From Actinokineospora diospyrosa (lineage in GTDB: Bacteria; Actinomycetota; Actinomycetes; Mycobacteriales; Pseudonocardiaceae), in assembly GCF_024171925.1 (NCBI RefSeq), contig NZ_JAMTCO010000013.1, forward strand, positions 124,001 to 188,000: a DNA stretch of 64,000 nucleotides, in the 5' to 3' direction. The notes beneath the pieces were generated by a model. It did no database searches, had not been told where the DNA came from, and was given only the letters and a program-made list of their open reading frames with translations. A program made the translations under genes and the position numbers. Positions 1 through 8,580 of this stretch are shown here, in pieces. Positions within the stretch are counted from its first letter, which is position 1; every line of letters starts with the position of its first letter.

Positions 1-134
1 TCTCCCAGACCACCGGTGGTGCTGTCTAACCCGGACACCATGAACGGGCCGGGTGGGGTGTTGGCGGCGCAGGGTCACCCTCCCCGGCACCGGGGTGTGT
101 CGCGGTGCCCTCGCCGCGGCGCACGACTGGGTAA

Positions 135-168
135 GAGTGGGCGACCCCTCGGCACGGGTCGCCCACTC
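135..168. terminator. Perfect 13-bp inverted repeat, likely terminator
   Basis: Arms at 135-147 and 156-168 are perfect complements (GAGTGGGCGACCC and its reverse complement) around an 8-nt loop. There is no T-run. It probably ends a gene lying left of the window. I see no convincing gene in 1-409: the short frames there lack ribosome sites and family resemblance, and the stretch after 169 serves as upstream region of the SDR gene. Confidence 0.6.
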
Positions 169-409
169 GCCACCGGATCCCTGACGGGAGTCAGGAGTGC
201 AAGCATGGCCCGAGGACTCCTGGCTCACACTCGACCTGCGACCGCTGCTATCGAGCTGAGGACGCATATTGCTGGCTGACCAGGGAGTTGGCGGGGTGAT
301 CCTGCTTGGTTGGACTCGCCATCTTCGAGGTCAGCGGTGCCAGTTCGCGTGCTCCGGTGCGGTGGCCCCCGCGTAGTCTGACCGCCGGACAAGGCAACCG
401 GAGGTGGCA

Positions 410-1180
410 ATGGCGCGGGGCGGGCTGGCTGGCGAGGTCGTGCTGGTGACGGGTGCGGCACGGGGGATCGGCTTGGCGATCGCGGAGACGGCGGCGGCTC
501 AGGGCGCGGCGGTCGGGCTGATCGACGTCCTGGGCGCCGAGTTGTCGGAGACCCGCGACCGGCTGAGCGAGGGCGCCGCCGTCCACGCCGCGGTCGCCGA
601 CATCACCGATGAGGTCGCGGTGGCCGCGGCCGCGGCGGAGATCTCCGGGGTACTGGGCCCGGTGACGGTTCTGGTCAACAACGCCGGTCGCAACTCCTAC
701 GCCGACCCGATCGCCATGACCGCGCAGGAATGGGACGCGGTGTTCGACGTCGACCTCAAGGGCGCCTGGCTGGTGGCGAAAGCCGTCCTCCCCGGCATGG
801 TCGAACGCCGCGGCGGCGCGATCGTGAACATCGCCTCGATCCACGCCACCGTCACGACCGCGGGGATGTTCCCCTACGCCGCCGCCAAAGCGGGCTTGGT
901 CGGCTTCACCAAGAGCCTCGCGCTCGACGTGGCGCAGCACGGCATCAGGGTCAACGCGGTCAGTCCCGGCTTCATCAGGACCGCTCTCGTGGACGAGTAC
1001 TTCACCAACAACGCCGAGCCGGACGCCGAGCAGAAGGCCCTCGCCAACCACCCACTGGGCCGCTTCGGCACCCCGCAGGACGTCGCCGAGGTCGTCTGCT
1101 TCCTCGCCTCACCCGCCGCCGCCTTCGTTACCGGCGCCAACTGGTCGGTCGACGGTGGCCTGGGCGCCCGCTTCCCCTGA
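410..1180 (+). CDS. SDR-family NAD(P)-dependent oxidoreductase
   Basis: A 256-residue classical short-chain dehydrogenase/reductase, a cytoplasmic enzyme reducing or oxidising a carbonyl/alcohol with NAD(P)H. Visible motifs in order: cofactor glycine motif VTGAARGIG near the N-terminus, VNNAG, catalytic Ser143, and YAAAK with Tyr156 and Lys160. These are followed by a VSPGFIRT segment and the usual C-terminal VDGG. Length is normal for the family. The frame is open from a GTG at 404, but that codon overlaps the GGAGGT ribosome site at 400-405, so ATG 410 is preferred. It stands alone, convergent with the MFS gene. The substrate cannot be told; FabG-like and sugar/steroid dehydrogenases share these motifs. 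Confidence 0.93.
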   Translation: MARGGLAGEVVLVTGAARGIGLAIAETAAAQGAAVGLIDVLGAELSETRDRLSEGAAVHAAVADITDEVAVAAAAAEISGVLGPVTVLVNNAGRNSYADPIAMTAQEWDAVFDVDLKGAWLVAKAVLPGMVERRGGAIVNIASIHATVTTAGMFPYAAAKAGLVGFTKSLALDVAQHGIRVNAVSPGFIRTALVDEYFTNNAEPDAEQKALANHPLGRFGTPQDVAEVVCFLASPAAAFVTGANWSVDGGLGARFP

Positions 1181-1273
1181 GGTCGAGCTGTCGCACTTCA
1201 GAAGAGATTCTGCTTGCGGTACGCCGTCTTGGCTGCCGTGATGGCGTCTGAACCGGACCGAGCGGTGGGCGCG

Positions 1274-1317
1274 GATCCGGTGGTCGCTGCCAATATGGCG
1301 GCGGCGACCACCGGATC
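1274..1317. terminator. Bidirectional terminator between convergent SDR and MFS genes
   Basis: Inverted repeat with arms 1274-1291 and 1300-1317 (18 bp, one mismatch) and an 8-nt loop. It ends 3 nt before the stop of the MFS gene on the other strand and lies 94 nt after the SDR stop, so it can serve both transcripts. Confidence 0.75.
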
Positions 1318-1320
1318 TCG

Positions 1321-2559
1321 TCATGTGGCGGCAGTGGCAGTTTTACCCAAGGGTTGCTTCGCCGGGTCGGGTCGGCGCGGATCGGTGAATGTGGCCATGC
1401 CGGGCACCAGCAACGTGAGCAGTGCGGCGACGATGACCACGACACCGCATACCGTGAGGACGAGCATGCCGCCTGTCGCGGCGATCGCGGCGGGCAGCAG
1501 TGCCAGGCCGAGTGGGCTCATGCCGTAGGAGACGAGGAAGTCGAGGGCGGAGATCCGGGCTTGGAGGTGTTGGGGGACTTCGCGTTGGATGGCGGTGAAC
1601 CACGGGATGTTGAAGATCTCGATGCCCGCACCACCGATGGCGCAGCAGGCGATGATGATCCAGCTCTGGTGGGCGAAGGCCAGTGCGAGCGGGACCAGTC
1701 CGTAGCTGCCCAGCATGATCATGGCTGGAACGCCCGGGCGGCGTGGTTGCCATCGGCTCATCAGGACTGCCCCGCAGGCGGCGCCGAGGGAGTAGGCGCC
1801 CAGGGCCGCGCCGATGAGCCAGTCGCCGCCGAAGCGTTCTTGGCTGATGATGGGGAGCATGAGGTACTTCGCGGCTTCGCCGAGGGCTAGCCAGAGGACG
1901 AGGGCGGCCAAGCCCGCGAGGAACCACCGGTGTTTGCGCGCCTCACGGAGACCTTCGCCGAAGTCGACGAAGGCGTTGGCGCGACCCGAGCCTTCCGGCG
2001 CCGCACCATGTCGAGGGGGAAGTGCGGCGGCGACCAGCCACAACCCGGCGGCGATCAGGAGGCTGGCGGTTCGGCCGAGGCCGCTGTGCGCCACGACCGC
2101 GATGGTGGGCCCGGCCACCAGGCAGATGCGCAGGCTGAGTGTGGTGGCCGCGTTCGCCGAGTGCCGGTGCTCCTCGGTGACCAGCTCGCCGACCAGCGCT
2201 TGGTAGGCGCTGCGGAACACGCCTTCTCCAGCACCCGCGAGGAGAACGGCGGCGCACAGCGCGATGGTGGGCAGGTCGAGCAGCAAGGCGGCCGCGACTG
2301 TTCCCGCTGCCCGGAGAAGACTGGAGTAGGCCAGGGTCTTGGCACGGGGATAGCGGTCGGCGATGACGCCTGCGGGCAGGGCACCCAGCAGGAATCCCAA
2401 AGTCCTCGCGCCCAACACAAGGCCGAGCGCCGTGAAGCCGTCATGTCGGTCCAGGACGGCCAGAATGAGCGCAGTCGGCATCAGGCCCGTCGCGGCGGCG
2501 GAGGCCGTGTGGCTCAACCACAAGCGGCGGAACGCTCTCTGGCGCAACACGGTGATCAC
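1321..2559 (-). CDS. MFS transporter (probable efflux permease)
   Basis: About 412 residues, with the hydrophobic segment pattern of a 12-helix major facilitator and the loop-2/3 motif GVIADRYPRAK (variant of GxxxDRxGRR) after the second helix. The frame opens at 2634, but the start is set by a GTG at 2559 that overlaps the TGA of the upstream PLP gene (GTGA, 2556-2559), preceded by GAGGTGAG. The two genes are thus translationally coupled. The family (enterobactin-exporter/MFS_3-like) often exports small metabolites. Here it probably exports the product of the PLP enzyme or protects against it, which is inference from coupling only. Confidence 0.9.
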   Translation of the reverse strand: MITVLRQRAFRRLWLSHTASAAATGLMPTALILAVLDRHDGFTALGLVLGARTLGFLLGALPAGVIADRYPRAKTLAYSSLLRAAGTVAAALLLDLPTIALCAAVLLAGAGEGVFRSAYQALVGELVTEEHRHSANAATTLSLRICLVAGPTIAVVAHSGLGRTASLLIAAGLWLVAAALPPRHGAAPEGSGRANAFVDFGEGLREARKHRWFLAGLAALVLWLALGEAAKYLMLPIISQERFGGDWLIGAALGAYSLGAACGAVLMSRWQPRRPGVPAMIMLGSYGLVPLALAFAHQSWIIIACCAIGGAGIEIFNIPWFTAIQREVPQHLQARISALDFLVSYGMSPLGLALLPAAIAATGGMLVLTVCGVVVIVAALLTLLVPGMATFTDPRRPDPAKQPLGKTATAAT

Positions 2560-3668
2560 CGGCTCACCTCGGCGGTGGCGCGGGCGGTCGGCGAGCCCAG
2601 CTGCTCCGCCAGTTCGGGCAGGTAGTTCGCGCAATCCCGTGCGGGGTCAGTCGAGTGCGGGGCGAGCCGACCAGCGCGGGCGCGCAGTCCAGTGACGGTG
2701 CACTCGGTGGTGAGGGCATTGGCCCGCAGCCACTCGTCGTTGAAGGCGGTAGCGAGGTAGCGCTCGCCACGATCGGAAGCGAGCACGGCTACGCGCCGAC
2801 CGGCCCGCGTCCGCATCGCCGCGGCCAGTGCGACGGTCAGGGCCGCCCCCGTCGACACCCCGGCGAGGATGCCCTCTGTGCGGGCCAGGGTTCGACACGC
2901 GCGGTAGGCGTCATCATCGGTGACCTTGTACACCTCATCCACAAGGGACAGATCGTCGAGGTTGACCGGTGTCCAGCTCAAGCCCATGCCCGGAGTCAGG
3001 TAGGCGTGCGCGAGCCCACCGAACACAGTGGACCCTTCGACGTCGACCCCGATGACCCGCACGTGCGGCGCGCGCCTCTTGACCGAACGCGCGATACCGC
3101 CGAGGTGACCGCCGGTGCTGACGGTGCAGACCACCGCGCTGAGCTCCGGACCGGCTTGGTCGAGCAGTTCGGCGGCGGTGCTGTGCAGGTGCGCGTCGCT
3201 GTTGAGCGGGTTGAAGCACTGGTCGGGCCGGAACGACCCGGCGATCTCGTCGTGCATCCGGTTGGCCAACGAGATCCGGGTCTTGTGGTAGGAACCGGAG
3301 TCGTCCTGCTCGTCGACGACGACGATCTCCGCGCCGTAGGCCTGCAGCAGCGCCCGGTTGGTGGCGGTCAACTTCGGGTCCACCACGGCGATCACCCGGT
3401 AGCCGAGGGAAGCGCCGTACATCGCCAGCGCGATGCCGAAGTTGCCGGACGATGACTCGATGATCGTCCCGCCGGGGCGGAGTGCGCCGGTGCGCTCCGC
3501 GTGCCGGATGATGTGGGAGGCGGGCCTGTCCTTCAGGCTGCCGCCGGGGTTCGCGCCTTCCAGTTTCACGATCAGTTCGGCCTCGTGGGCGGTGGTGAGG
3601 TTGCGCAGGCGGACGACGGGTGTGTCGCCAACCGCGTCGAGCAGCAAGGGCAAAGTGGTCGAACGCAT
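2556..3668 (-). CDS. PLP-dependent cysteine-synthase-family enzyme, SbnA-like
   Basis: A 370-residue fold-type-II PLP enzyme. The Schiff-base lysine is Lys46 in NPGGSLKDRPA, followed by the SSSGNFGIA phosphate-contact loop and the glycine-rich TVSTGGHLGG loop. The KDRPA version with GNFGIA resembles SbnA, which makes N-(1-amino-1-carboxyl-2-ethyl)-glutamate from phosphoserine and glutamate for 2,3-diaminopropionate. Plain cysteine synthases and cystathionine beta-synthases share the fold. No SbnB partner is nearby, so the specific reaction is uncertain. Start: ATG 3668 has GGAG 8 nt upstream; the longer frame to 3728 lacks one. It is coupled to the MFS gene by a 4-bp overlap, suggesting synthesis plus export of an amino-acid-like product. 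Confidence 0.85.
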   Translation of the reverse strand: MRSTTLPLLLDAVGDTPVVRLRNLTTAHEAELIVKLEGANPGGSLKDRPASHIIRHAERTGALRPGGTIIESSSGNFGIALAMYGASLGYRVIAVVDPKLTATNRALLQAYGAEIVVVDEQDDSGSYHKTRISLANRMHDEIAGSFRPDQCFNPLNSDAHLHSTAAELLDQAGPELSAVVCTVSTGGHLGGIARSVKRRAPHVRVIGVDVEGSTVFGGLAHAYLTPGMGLSWTPVNLDDLSLVDEVYKVTDDDAYRACRTLARTEGILAGVSTGAALTVALAAAMRTRAGRRVAVLASDRGERYLATAFNDEWLRANALTTECTVTGLRARAGRLAPHSTDPARDCANYLPELAEQLGSPTARATAEVSR

Positions 3669-3747
3669 GGGTTTCTCCAGTGACCGTCGCGGCATCACAT
3701 GACGGGGCAGCCAGCGGCACAAGCGCACCGCTCAGCGGCGCGCGCCG

Positions 3748-4137
3748 TCAGGTCCGCGCGACACAGACGCGGGTCAGGAGAGTGCGCCCCCACAGCGGAG
3801 GCGGTCGAACATAGCGGGCGCCCACCGCGTATCCCTGGCCCGACAAGCAGTCGACCACATCCACAACGGCATCGGTGACCCCACAGGCCGCCGCCGACGT
3901 GTGCACGGCATCCGGATCGTGGACCACGTAACCGCAGTCGTCCTCACCAGGCCCGGAATCCGGCTGATCCGCCACAACCTCCGTCGCCACCAGATGCCCC
4001 GACTCCGCCACGAGCGGATGCGGATGGCCGACGCACAAGGCCACATACACCAGAAGCAGCCCAACAATCATCGCCGACACCACGCCAGTGCGCGGCCGGA
4101 TCCCGCCGCGCTGCCCGCAGCCCCGATGATTGGACAT
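3748..4137 (-). CDS. Small hypothetical membrane/secreted protein
   Basis: 129 residues. A basic N-terminus is followed by one hydrophobic segment (roughly residues 20-38, containing MIVGLLLVYVALCV) and then a hydrophilic tail with four cysteines, the layout of a signal-anchored or exported protein with possible disulfides. No family is recognised. It is read in the same direction as the PLP-MFS pair, 79 nt upstream of it, and could be co-transcribed. Ribosome site before ATG 4137 is weak (GGGG). Coding character is moderate, so it could be spurious. Confidence 0.45.
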   Translation of the reverse strand: MSNHRGCGQRGGIRPRTGVVSAMIVGLLLVYVALCVGHPHPLVAESGHLVATEVVADQPDSGPGEDDCGYVVHDPDAVHTSAAACGVTDAVVDVVDCLSGQGYAVGARYVRPPPLWGRTLLTRVCVART

Positions 4138-4499
4138 AGTGCCCCGAGCCTACGAATGCCCGACCACCCGCGCCACCCCCTCGACCCCAACGCGACAGGA
4201 AAAGCGCACGCAGCCGTAGCCCACAGGGAAATTCACATCCCCCGCCCCCGCCCTTACCACCCATTCACACCACGTCATCGAGATGAACTCCCCAATCACC
4301 ACCCCGATCACCACCGTGCCCAGCGTGGCCACCACCGAGCGACCGTACGCGTCGCGACGTCATCAGCAACGCAAGACCAACTGCGTTGCGCGAAGATCCG
4401 CTCCTGGCCTCCACGCCAACCCAGCCCCGTGGGCGGCGTCGCCGGGGGCCACCCGGAAGTCCTGCGTAAGTCGCCCATGAGTTCGCGCGAGGACCGTGA
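4138..4499. other. Gene-poor stretch
   Basis: Only a 61-codon frame on the minus strand (4150-4335) is present. It starts with a hydrophobic run but lacks a ribosome site and any resemblance, so I do not call it. No repeat or terminator hairpin stands out. Confidence 0.4.
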
Positions 4500-5660
4500 T
4501 CACGGTGAGAGAGTCGATGCGTGGGTCCGGGGTGCGCGCAACGCGATGGCGAAGAAGTCGCGTTGGTCGGGGACCAGGTAGCGGTCAGGGGGACTGCTCA
4601 TCCCCGGCAGCAACCGGGTCGGGCTTGTGCCGGGGGAATCGGGGCGGTACGCGGTGAAGACGACCATGCCGGTGTGGATGTCCAGTTCCATGCCGCGGAC
4701 CACGCCCGCTTGGCGCATCGCGTCGGCGAGGGTGTGGAGGGTGAGTTGGTCGCCGCCGACGTAGAGGAGGTTGCCGTGGGAGTCGAGGCCGAGGCCGGAG
4801 CGCCAGGTGTACTGGAACTGGTTGCGGGCGTTGCCCCAGTGCTCCGCAGTGTTCTGGTCCAGTCCTGGCACCGGTTGCCCGCGGTCGATCACCAGGTCGA
4901 GGTTCTGCCGGACCGCGATCACGTCCGGGCCCAGGGTGTGGTCCCGGCCCCACTGTCCAATACCGACTCTCCCATCGCGGGTGAGCACCACCGCGGCGGC
5001 GCCGTCGCGCAAGGTGCCGATGGTGGTGCCGTTGAGGTAGCAGCCGCCGTTGGCGTCGCGCATCTTGAAGCCGGAGTTGAACGTGGCCAGCAGGCTCGAC
5101 CGCATCCCGAGCGGGACCGCGTGGTCGGGGCCTACCGACCCACCGGGTTCGCGGGTGCCGGGGACGAGCGTGGCCGCAGTCAGGTCCTGGTTGAGCCACG
5201 CCACCCCGGCGACCACACTGCCGTGCCGCGGGTCGGGTCGGACGAACGTCGTGTACAGAGCTGCCGTGCCGTCGGCCGCCCTCGCCCCGGGAACCCACAC
5301 GCCCTCACCTGCGAGTCCTGAGTGGACAACCAGGTCGGACGGACGTGCCCCTGGGGCCGCCACAGTGGGAGTCCGCGTCGGGGGCAGCGCGGTGGCGGCT
5401 GGTGCGCCGGTGCCGGGCTGCTTGCGGGTGTACCACCAGTTCTCGATCGCGTTGACCGGCGCGTCGAGTCCCATCTGCCGCAACCAATCCACGGTGCGCG
5501 CGGTGAAACTCGCCTGCCCTGGGTACACCAGCACCTGGACATAGGTCGTCATCGGGTACACGAGCGCGACGGCCAGTACCAAGGCGACGACACGGCGGCG
5601 TCTGCGCCGCCTCGGGGTCGCGCGGCGGGCAGGCAGCGGGCTGATGAGTGTCTGGGGCAT
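4500..5660 (-). CDS. Phosphodiester glycosidase (NAGPA-domain) family membrane protein
   Basis: 386 residues from ATG 5660. The N-terminus is very arginine-rich followed by one transmembrane segment (about residues 24-42), so the bulk is probably outside the cell. The C-terminal two thirds matches the phosphodiester-glycosidase fold: FNSGFK, GGCYLNG, a YTWRSGLG segment and the closing GGDQLTLHTLADAMRQAG plus MELD region typical of this family. Relatives remove GlcNAc-phosphodiester caps or cleave sugar phosphodiesters; a cell-wall polymer is the likely substrate here (inference). The frame extends to 6089 but the earlier part overlaps the kinase gene and has no start signal. It lies 62 nt downstream of the histidine kinase on the same strand and may belong to the same operon. 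Confidence 0.85.
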   Translation of the reverse strand: MPQTLISPLPARRATPRRRRRRRVVALVLAVALVYPMTTYVQVLVYPGQASFTARTVDWLRQMGLDAPVNAIENWWYTRKQPGTGAPAATALPPTRTPTVAAPGARPSDLVVHSGLAGEGVWVPGARAADGTAALYTTFVRPDPRHGSVVAGVAWLNQDLTAATLVPGTREPGGSVGPDHAVPLGMRSSLLATFNSGFKMRDANGGCYLNGTTIGTLRDGAAAVVLTRDGRVGIGQWGRDHTLGPDVIAVRQNLDLVIDRGQPVPGLDQNTAEHWGNARNQFQYTWRSGLGLDSHGNLLYVGGDQLTLHTLADAMRQAGVVRGMELDIHTGMVVFTAYRPDSPGTSPTRLLPGMSSPPDRYLVPDQRDFFAIALRAPRTHASTLSP

Positions 5661-5722
5661 GGCGCCAACGGTAGGAATCGCCCGGTGCCCGCAGGGCCAG
5701 CACGGGGTTAGCCGACGGCAAA

Positions 5723-6994
5723 TCAGCGGGTTGGCAGCACCAGGGTGAACCGCGTCGGGTCGGTCCGCATCAACCGCAGCCGCCCGCCCTCGGCTTCGGC
5801 GAGCCTGCGGGCCAGCGCCAGGCCGATCCCGTGGCCGCCGCTGTCGTGCGCTCGCCGTCGGAACACGTCGGTGCCCGCTGCGGGCCCGACGCCCTGGTCG
5901 GTGACGTCGACGGCGATGGTGTCGGCCACCACCCGTGCGGTCAGCAGGACCTCGCCCGCGCCGTGCCTGCCCGCGTTGTCCAGCAGCACGGCCACGACTT
6001 GGCGCAGCACCGGACCGGCCACCAGGGCCGCCGCGGCGTCGTCGGTCACCTCGACCCCGAGCCCCCGGTCGACCAGCGCGCCGCGCCACTCGCGCGCCAA
6101 CCCGTCGAGGATCGCCCCGACCTGGCCGGTGTGGGTCGCCGAGGGGGTGTCGCGGGCCAGCGCCAGCAGGTCGTCGATGGTCTGTTCCAGCACATCGGTC
6201 GTGCCGATCCCCGCGGCGATGGCCTGCCGCGGGTCGGCGTCGGGGTTCTCCAGCGCCGATTCCAGTTGCAGTCGCAGTCCGGCCAGCGGTGTCCGGAGTT
6301 GGTGCGAGGCGTCCGCGGTGAACGCGCGCTCGCGTTCCAGCAGGGCGTCGAGCCGCTGGGCGGTGAGCGTCAGCGCCGAGCCGACCGAGTCCACCTCGGG
6401 GATGCCGCTGTCGGGGGCGCGCGCCGTGAAGTCGGCCTCGCCGAGCCTGGCCGCGGTGCCCGCCAGCCGTTCCAGCGGCTCGGCGAGCCTGCGTGCCTGC
6501 CCGCGCGCGACCAGCCAGGTGCCCGCCAGCGCGACCCCGCCGAGCAGCACCATGGCCGCCCAGGTGAGCCCGGTGCGCAGGTAGTACTCGACCGTCGGGC
6601 TCGCCGCGCGGACGATCCCCACCACCTCCTCGCCCCTGGCGATGCCGATCACGACGACCAGCTCGCCGTCGGTGTCGGCCTCGACGACCCCGCCCGGCTC
6701 GACCCGCGGCCCGCCCGGGTCGAGCCGGTCTGGCCCGGTCCCGACCACCCTCGTCCCGGCGGGGCTGTAGACGGCGACGTCCGAGCCGCTCTCGCCGGTG
6801 GGCACCGCCTCCGGTGTTCGCCCGGCGAAGAGGTCGTCGACCACCCGCAGCGCCGTGTCGTCGGCCAGGCGCTCCAGTTCGACGCGCTCGTCGGCCAGGT
6901 AGTAGCGGGCGGCTGCGTAGGCCAGCGGCACCCCGAACAGCGCGATGGCCAGGGCGGCGGCCACCACCACGAGGACGACGATCCGCCTACGCAT
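5723..6994 (-). CDS. Sensor histidine kinase (OmpR/EnvZ class)
   Basis: 423 residues. There are two transmembrane helices (about 4-26 and 140-163) enclosing an extracytoplasmic sensor of about 110 residues, then a HAMP linker (RRLAEPLERLAGTAARLG). HisKA follows with phospho-acceptor His231 in DASHQLRTPL, and a HATPase domain with N-box LLDNAGRHG, G1 VTDQGVG and a GHGIGLALARR G2 box. It autophosphorylates and passes the phosphate to the coupled response regulator, whose gene overlaps it by 8 bp. The signal is unknown. The downstream envelope enzyme and the small membrane peptide upstream suggest envelope sensing. Confidence 0.95.
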   Translation of the reverse strand: MRRRIVVLVVVAAALAIALFGVPLAYAAARYYLADERVELERLADDTALRVVDDLFAGRTPEAVPTGESGSDVAVYSPAGTRVVGTGPDRLDPGGPRVEPGGVVEADTDGELVVVIGIARGEEVVGIVRAASPTVEYYLRTGLTWAAMVLLGGVALAGTWLVARGQARRLAEPLERLAGTAARLGEADFTARAPDSGIPEVDSVGSALTLTAQRLDALLERERAFTADASHQLRTPLAGLRLQLESALENPDADPRQAIAAGIGTTDVLEQTIDDLLALARDTPSATHTGQVGAILDGLAREWRGALVDRGLGVEVTDDAAAALVAGPVLRQVVAVLLDNAGRHGAGEVLLTARVVADTIAVDVTDQGVGPAAGTDVFRRRAHDSGGHGIGLALARRLAEAEGGRLRLMRTDPTRFTLVLPTR

Positions 6995-7667
6995 CCGCCG
7001 GGGACTCCAGCCGGTAACCGTAGCCGCGCAGCGTGGTGATCTCGGGCGCGGCGCCCGCGGCGGCCAGTTTCCGGCGCAGCGCGGCCACGTGCACGTCCAA
7101 CGTCTTGGTCGAGCCGTACCAGTGCGCGTCCCACACGTCGGCCATCAGATCCTCCCGGCGCACCGCGATGCCCGGCTCGCGCGCCAGGCGCAGCAGCAGC
7201 TCGAACTCCTTGGCCCGCAGCGCGACCTCGTGACCGTCCACAGTGACCCGCCGGGTGCCCGGGTCGACCCGCAGGGCGCCGAACTCCAGCACCTGGGCCC
7301 CCGTGCCCGCCGACTCCCGGCGCAGGTGCGCCCGGATCCGCGCGTGCAGCTCCGCCAGCCGCACCGGCTTGGTCAGGTAGTCGTCGGCGCCCGCTTCGAG
7401 CCCGAGGACGACGTCGACCTCGTCGGTGCGGGCGGTGAGGATGACCTGCACGCACGTCGGCTGGCGCTCGCGCAGCCTGCGGCACACCTCGATGCCGTCC
7501 AGGTCGGGCAGGCCGAGGTCGAGCAGGGCCAGGTCGAAGGCGTTCCCGTCGCCGAGGGCGGCCGCCGCGGTGCGCGCCCACCGCACGTCGTGGCCGTGTC
7601 TGCGCAGGCTGTCGCTCAGCACGGCCCCGATCGTCTCGTCGTCTTCGACCAAGAGCACGCGGGCCAT
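6987..7667 (-). CDS. Response regulator, OmpR/PhoB family
   Basis: 226 residues from ATG 7667 (the frame opens at 7718, but that leader has no family similarity). The receiver domain has VEDDE, phosphorylated Asp50 in LLDLGLP, and Lys in LTKPVR. The C-terminal winged helix is of OmpR type, ending LRGYGYRLE. It overlaps the kinase gene by 8 bp. Four 11-bp half-sites lie in the upstream divergent promoter region (7845-7901) and are its most likely binding sites, giving autoregulation and control of the dedA-like operon (inference). Confidence 0.95.
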   Translation of the reverse strand: MARVLLVEDDETIGAVLSDSLRRHGHDVRWARTAAAALGDGNAFDLALLDLGLPDLDGIEVCRRLRERQPTCVQVILTARTDEVDVVLGLEAGADDYLTKPVRLAELHARIRAHLRRESAGTGAQVLEFGALRVDPGTRRVTVDGHEVALRAKEFELLLRLAREPGIAVRREDLMADVWDAHWYGSTKTLDVHVAALRRKLAAAGAAPEITTLRGYGYRLESPADA

Positions 7668-7714
7668 GCTCGAGGACCCTAGTGCGCCCGCGGCTCTTTC
7701 TCCTGGCGGACTCG

Positions 7715-7801
7715 TCACCGGAATCGCTCCGCCAGGCCGTGCAGGCCCATCCCCGCCGCGACCGAGGTCGCGAACACGACCACCAGCACCAGGACCTCCA
7801 T
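7715..7801 (-). CDS. 28-residue single-span membrane peptide upstream of the two-component genes
   Basis: ATG 7799-7801 is preceded by a good GAGGAG ribosome site at 6-nt spacing. The peptide is almost all one hydrophobic helix (MEVLVLVVVFATSVAAGMGL) with a short basic tail, and stops 47 nt before the response-regulator start on the same strand. This resembles small membrane proteins that modulate sensor kinases or transporters (KdpF-like in size), but no homology can be shown. It would be the first gene of a four-gene operon. Confidence 0.6.
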   Translation of the reverse strand: MEVLVLVVVFATSVAAGMGLHGLAERFR

Positions 7802-7844
7802 CTTCGCTCCTCTCGACCCCATGACGTTAAGTCGGTGAGCGGGA

Positions 7845-7901
7845 GCCGAGGGCAAGCGGAAAGCAAACCTTCCAGCGATTTGCCTTCCGCTTGCCTTGCG
7901 C
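7845..7901. promoter_or_regulatory. Divergent operator: two head-to-head pairs of 11-bp direct repeats
   Basis: On the plus strand TTGCCTTCCGC (7880-7890) is followed directly by TTGCCTTGCGC (7891-7901). On the minus strand TTGCTTTCCGC (7866-7856) is followed by TTGCCCTCGGC (7855-7845). The consensus is TTGCYYTSSGC at an 11-bp period, the geometry used by OmpR/PhoB-family regulators. Together they form a 17-bp inverted repeat (7851-7867 / 7879-7895, one mismatch). The site lies between the divergent small-peptide/two-component operon and the DedA operon. Confidence 0.75.
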
Positions 7902-7968
7902 TCGCCGCGGCCGCACCCGGTGCTGCTTAACGTCGGTGGCACATACCGGCCTGCCGTGAAGGATCCCC

Positions 7969-8580
7969 ATGTCCGTGCTCGATCCACAGTCGTTGCTGAG
8001 CGGTTTCGGCGCGCTCGGCGTGTTCCTGGTGATGTTCGCCGAAACCGGCTTGCTCATCGGGTTCTTCCTGCCCGGGGACTCACTGCTGTTCACCGCCGGG
8101 GTACTGGCGGCGACCCCCGCGGGCGCGTCGCTGCACCTGCCGTTGCCGCTGACGATCGCGGCCGCGGCGGCTGGTGCCCTGCTCGGTGCCCAGACCGGTT
8201 ACCTCATCGGCCGCCGGGGCGGGACCGTCCTGCTGGGACGCTCGCGCAACCGGCACCTGCACAACGGCCTCGCGCAGAGCAAGCGGTTCCTGGAGGCGTA
8301 CGGGCACCGGAAGGCGATCGTGCTGGCGCGGTTCATCCCGGTGGTGCGGACGGTGCTGAACCCGCTCGCCGGGCTGACCGGGGTACCGGCCGGGGTGTTC
8401 GCGCTCTGGCAGGTCCTGGGCGGGGTGCTGTGGACGGTCGGCGTCACGCTGGCGGGGTTCCTGCTCGGCAGCGCGATCCCGAACGTCGATGCTTACCTGC
8501 TGCCGATCATCGCGGCCATCGTCGTGGTGTCGTTGCTCCCGGTCGTCACCCGCTTGGTCCGGTCGAGGAGCCGCGCATGA
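7969..8580 (+). CDS. DedA-family (VTT-domain) membrane protein
   Basis: 203 residues of mostly hydrophobic sequence with the DedA signature: FAETGLLIGFFLPGDSLLF, then a reentrant/helical part with ARFIPVVRTVLNPLAG, including the conserved R-x3-R pattern and proline. DedA/VTT proteins act as lipid-carrier or phospholipid scramblase-type transporters, for example undecaprenyl-phosphate translocation. ATG 7969 follows AAGGAT. Its stop overlaps the start of the PAP2 phosphatase gene, and both are divergent from the two-component operon with a shared operator. Confidence 0.93.
   Translation: MSVLDPQSLLSGFGALGVFLVMFAETGLLIGFFLPGDSLLFTAGVLAATPAGASLHLPLPLTIAAAAAGALLGAQTGYLIGRRGGTVLLGRSRNRHLHNGLAQSKRFLEAYGHRKAIVLARFIPVVRTVLNPLAGLTGVPAGVFALWQVLGGVLWTVGVTLAGFLLGSAIPNVDAYLLPIIAAIVVVSLLPVVTRLVRSRSRA

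Noticed and set aside
2560-2634. Longer N-terminus of the MFS transporter
   Set aside because: The GTGA overlap and ribosome site at 2559 fit better, and the extension has no transmembrane or family similarity.
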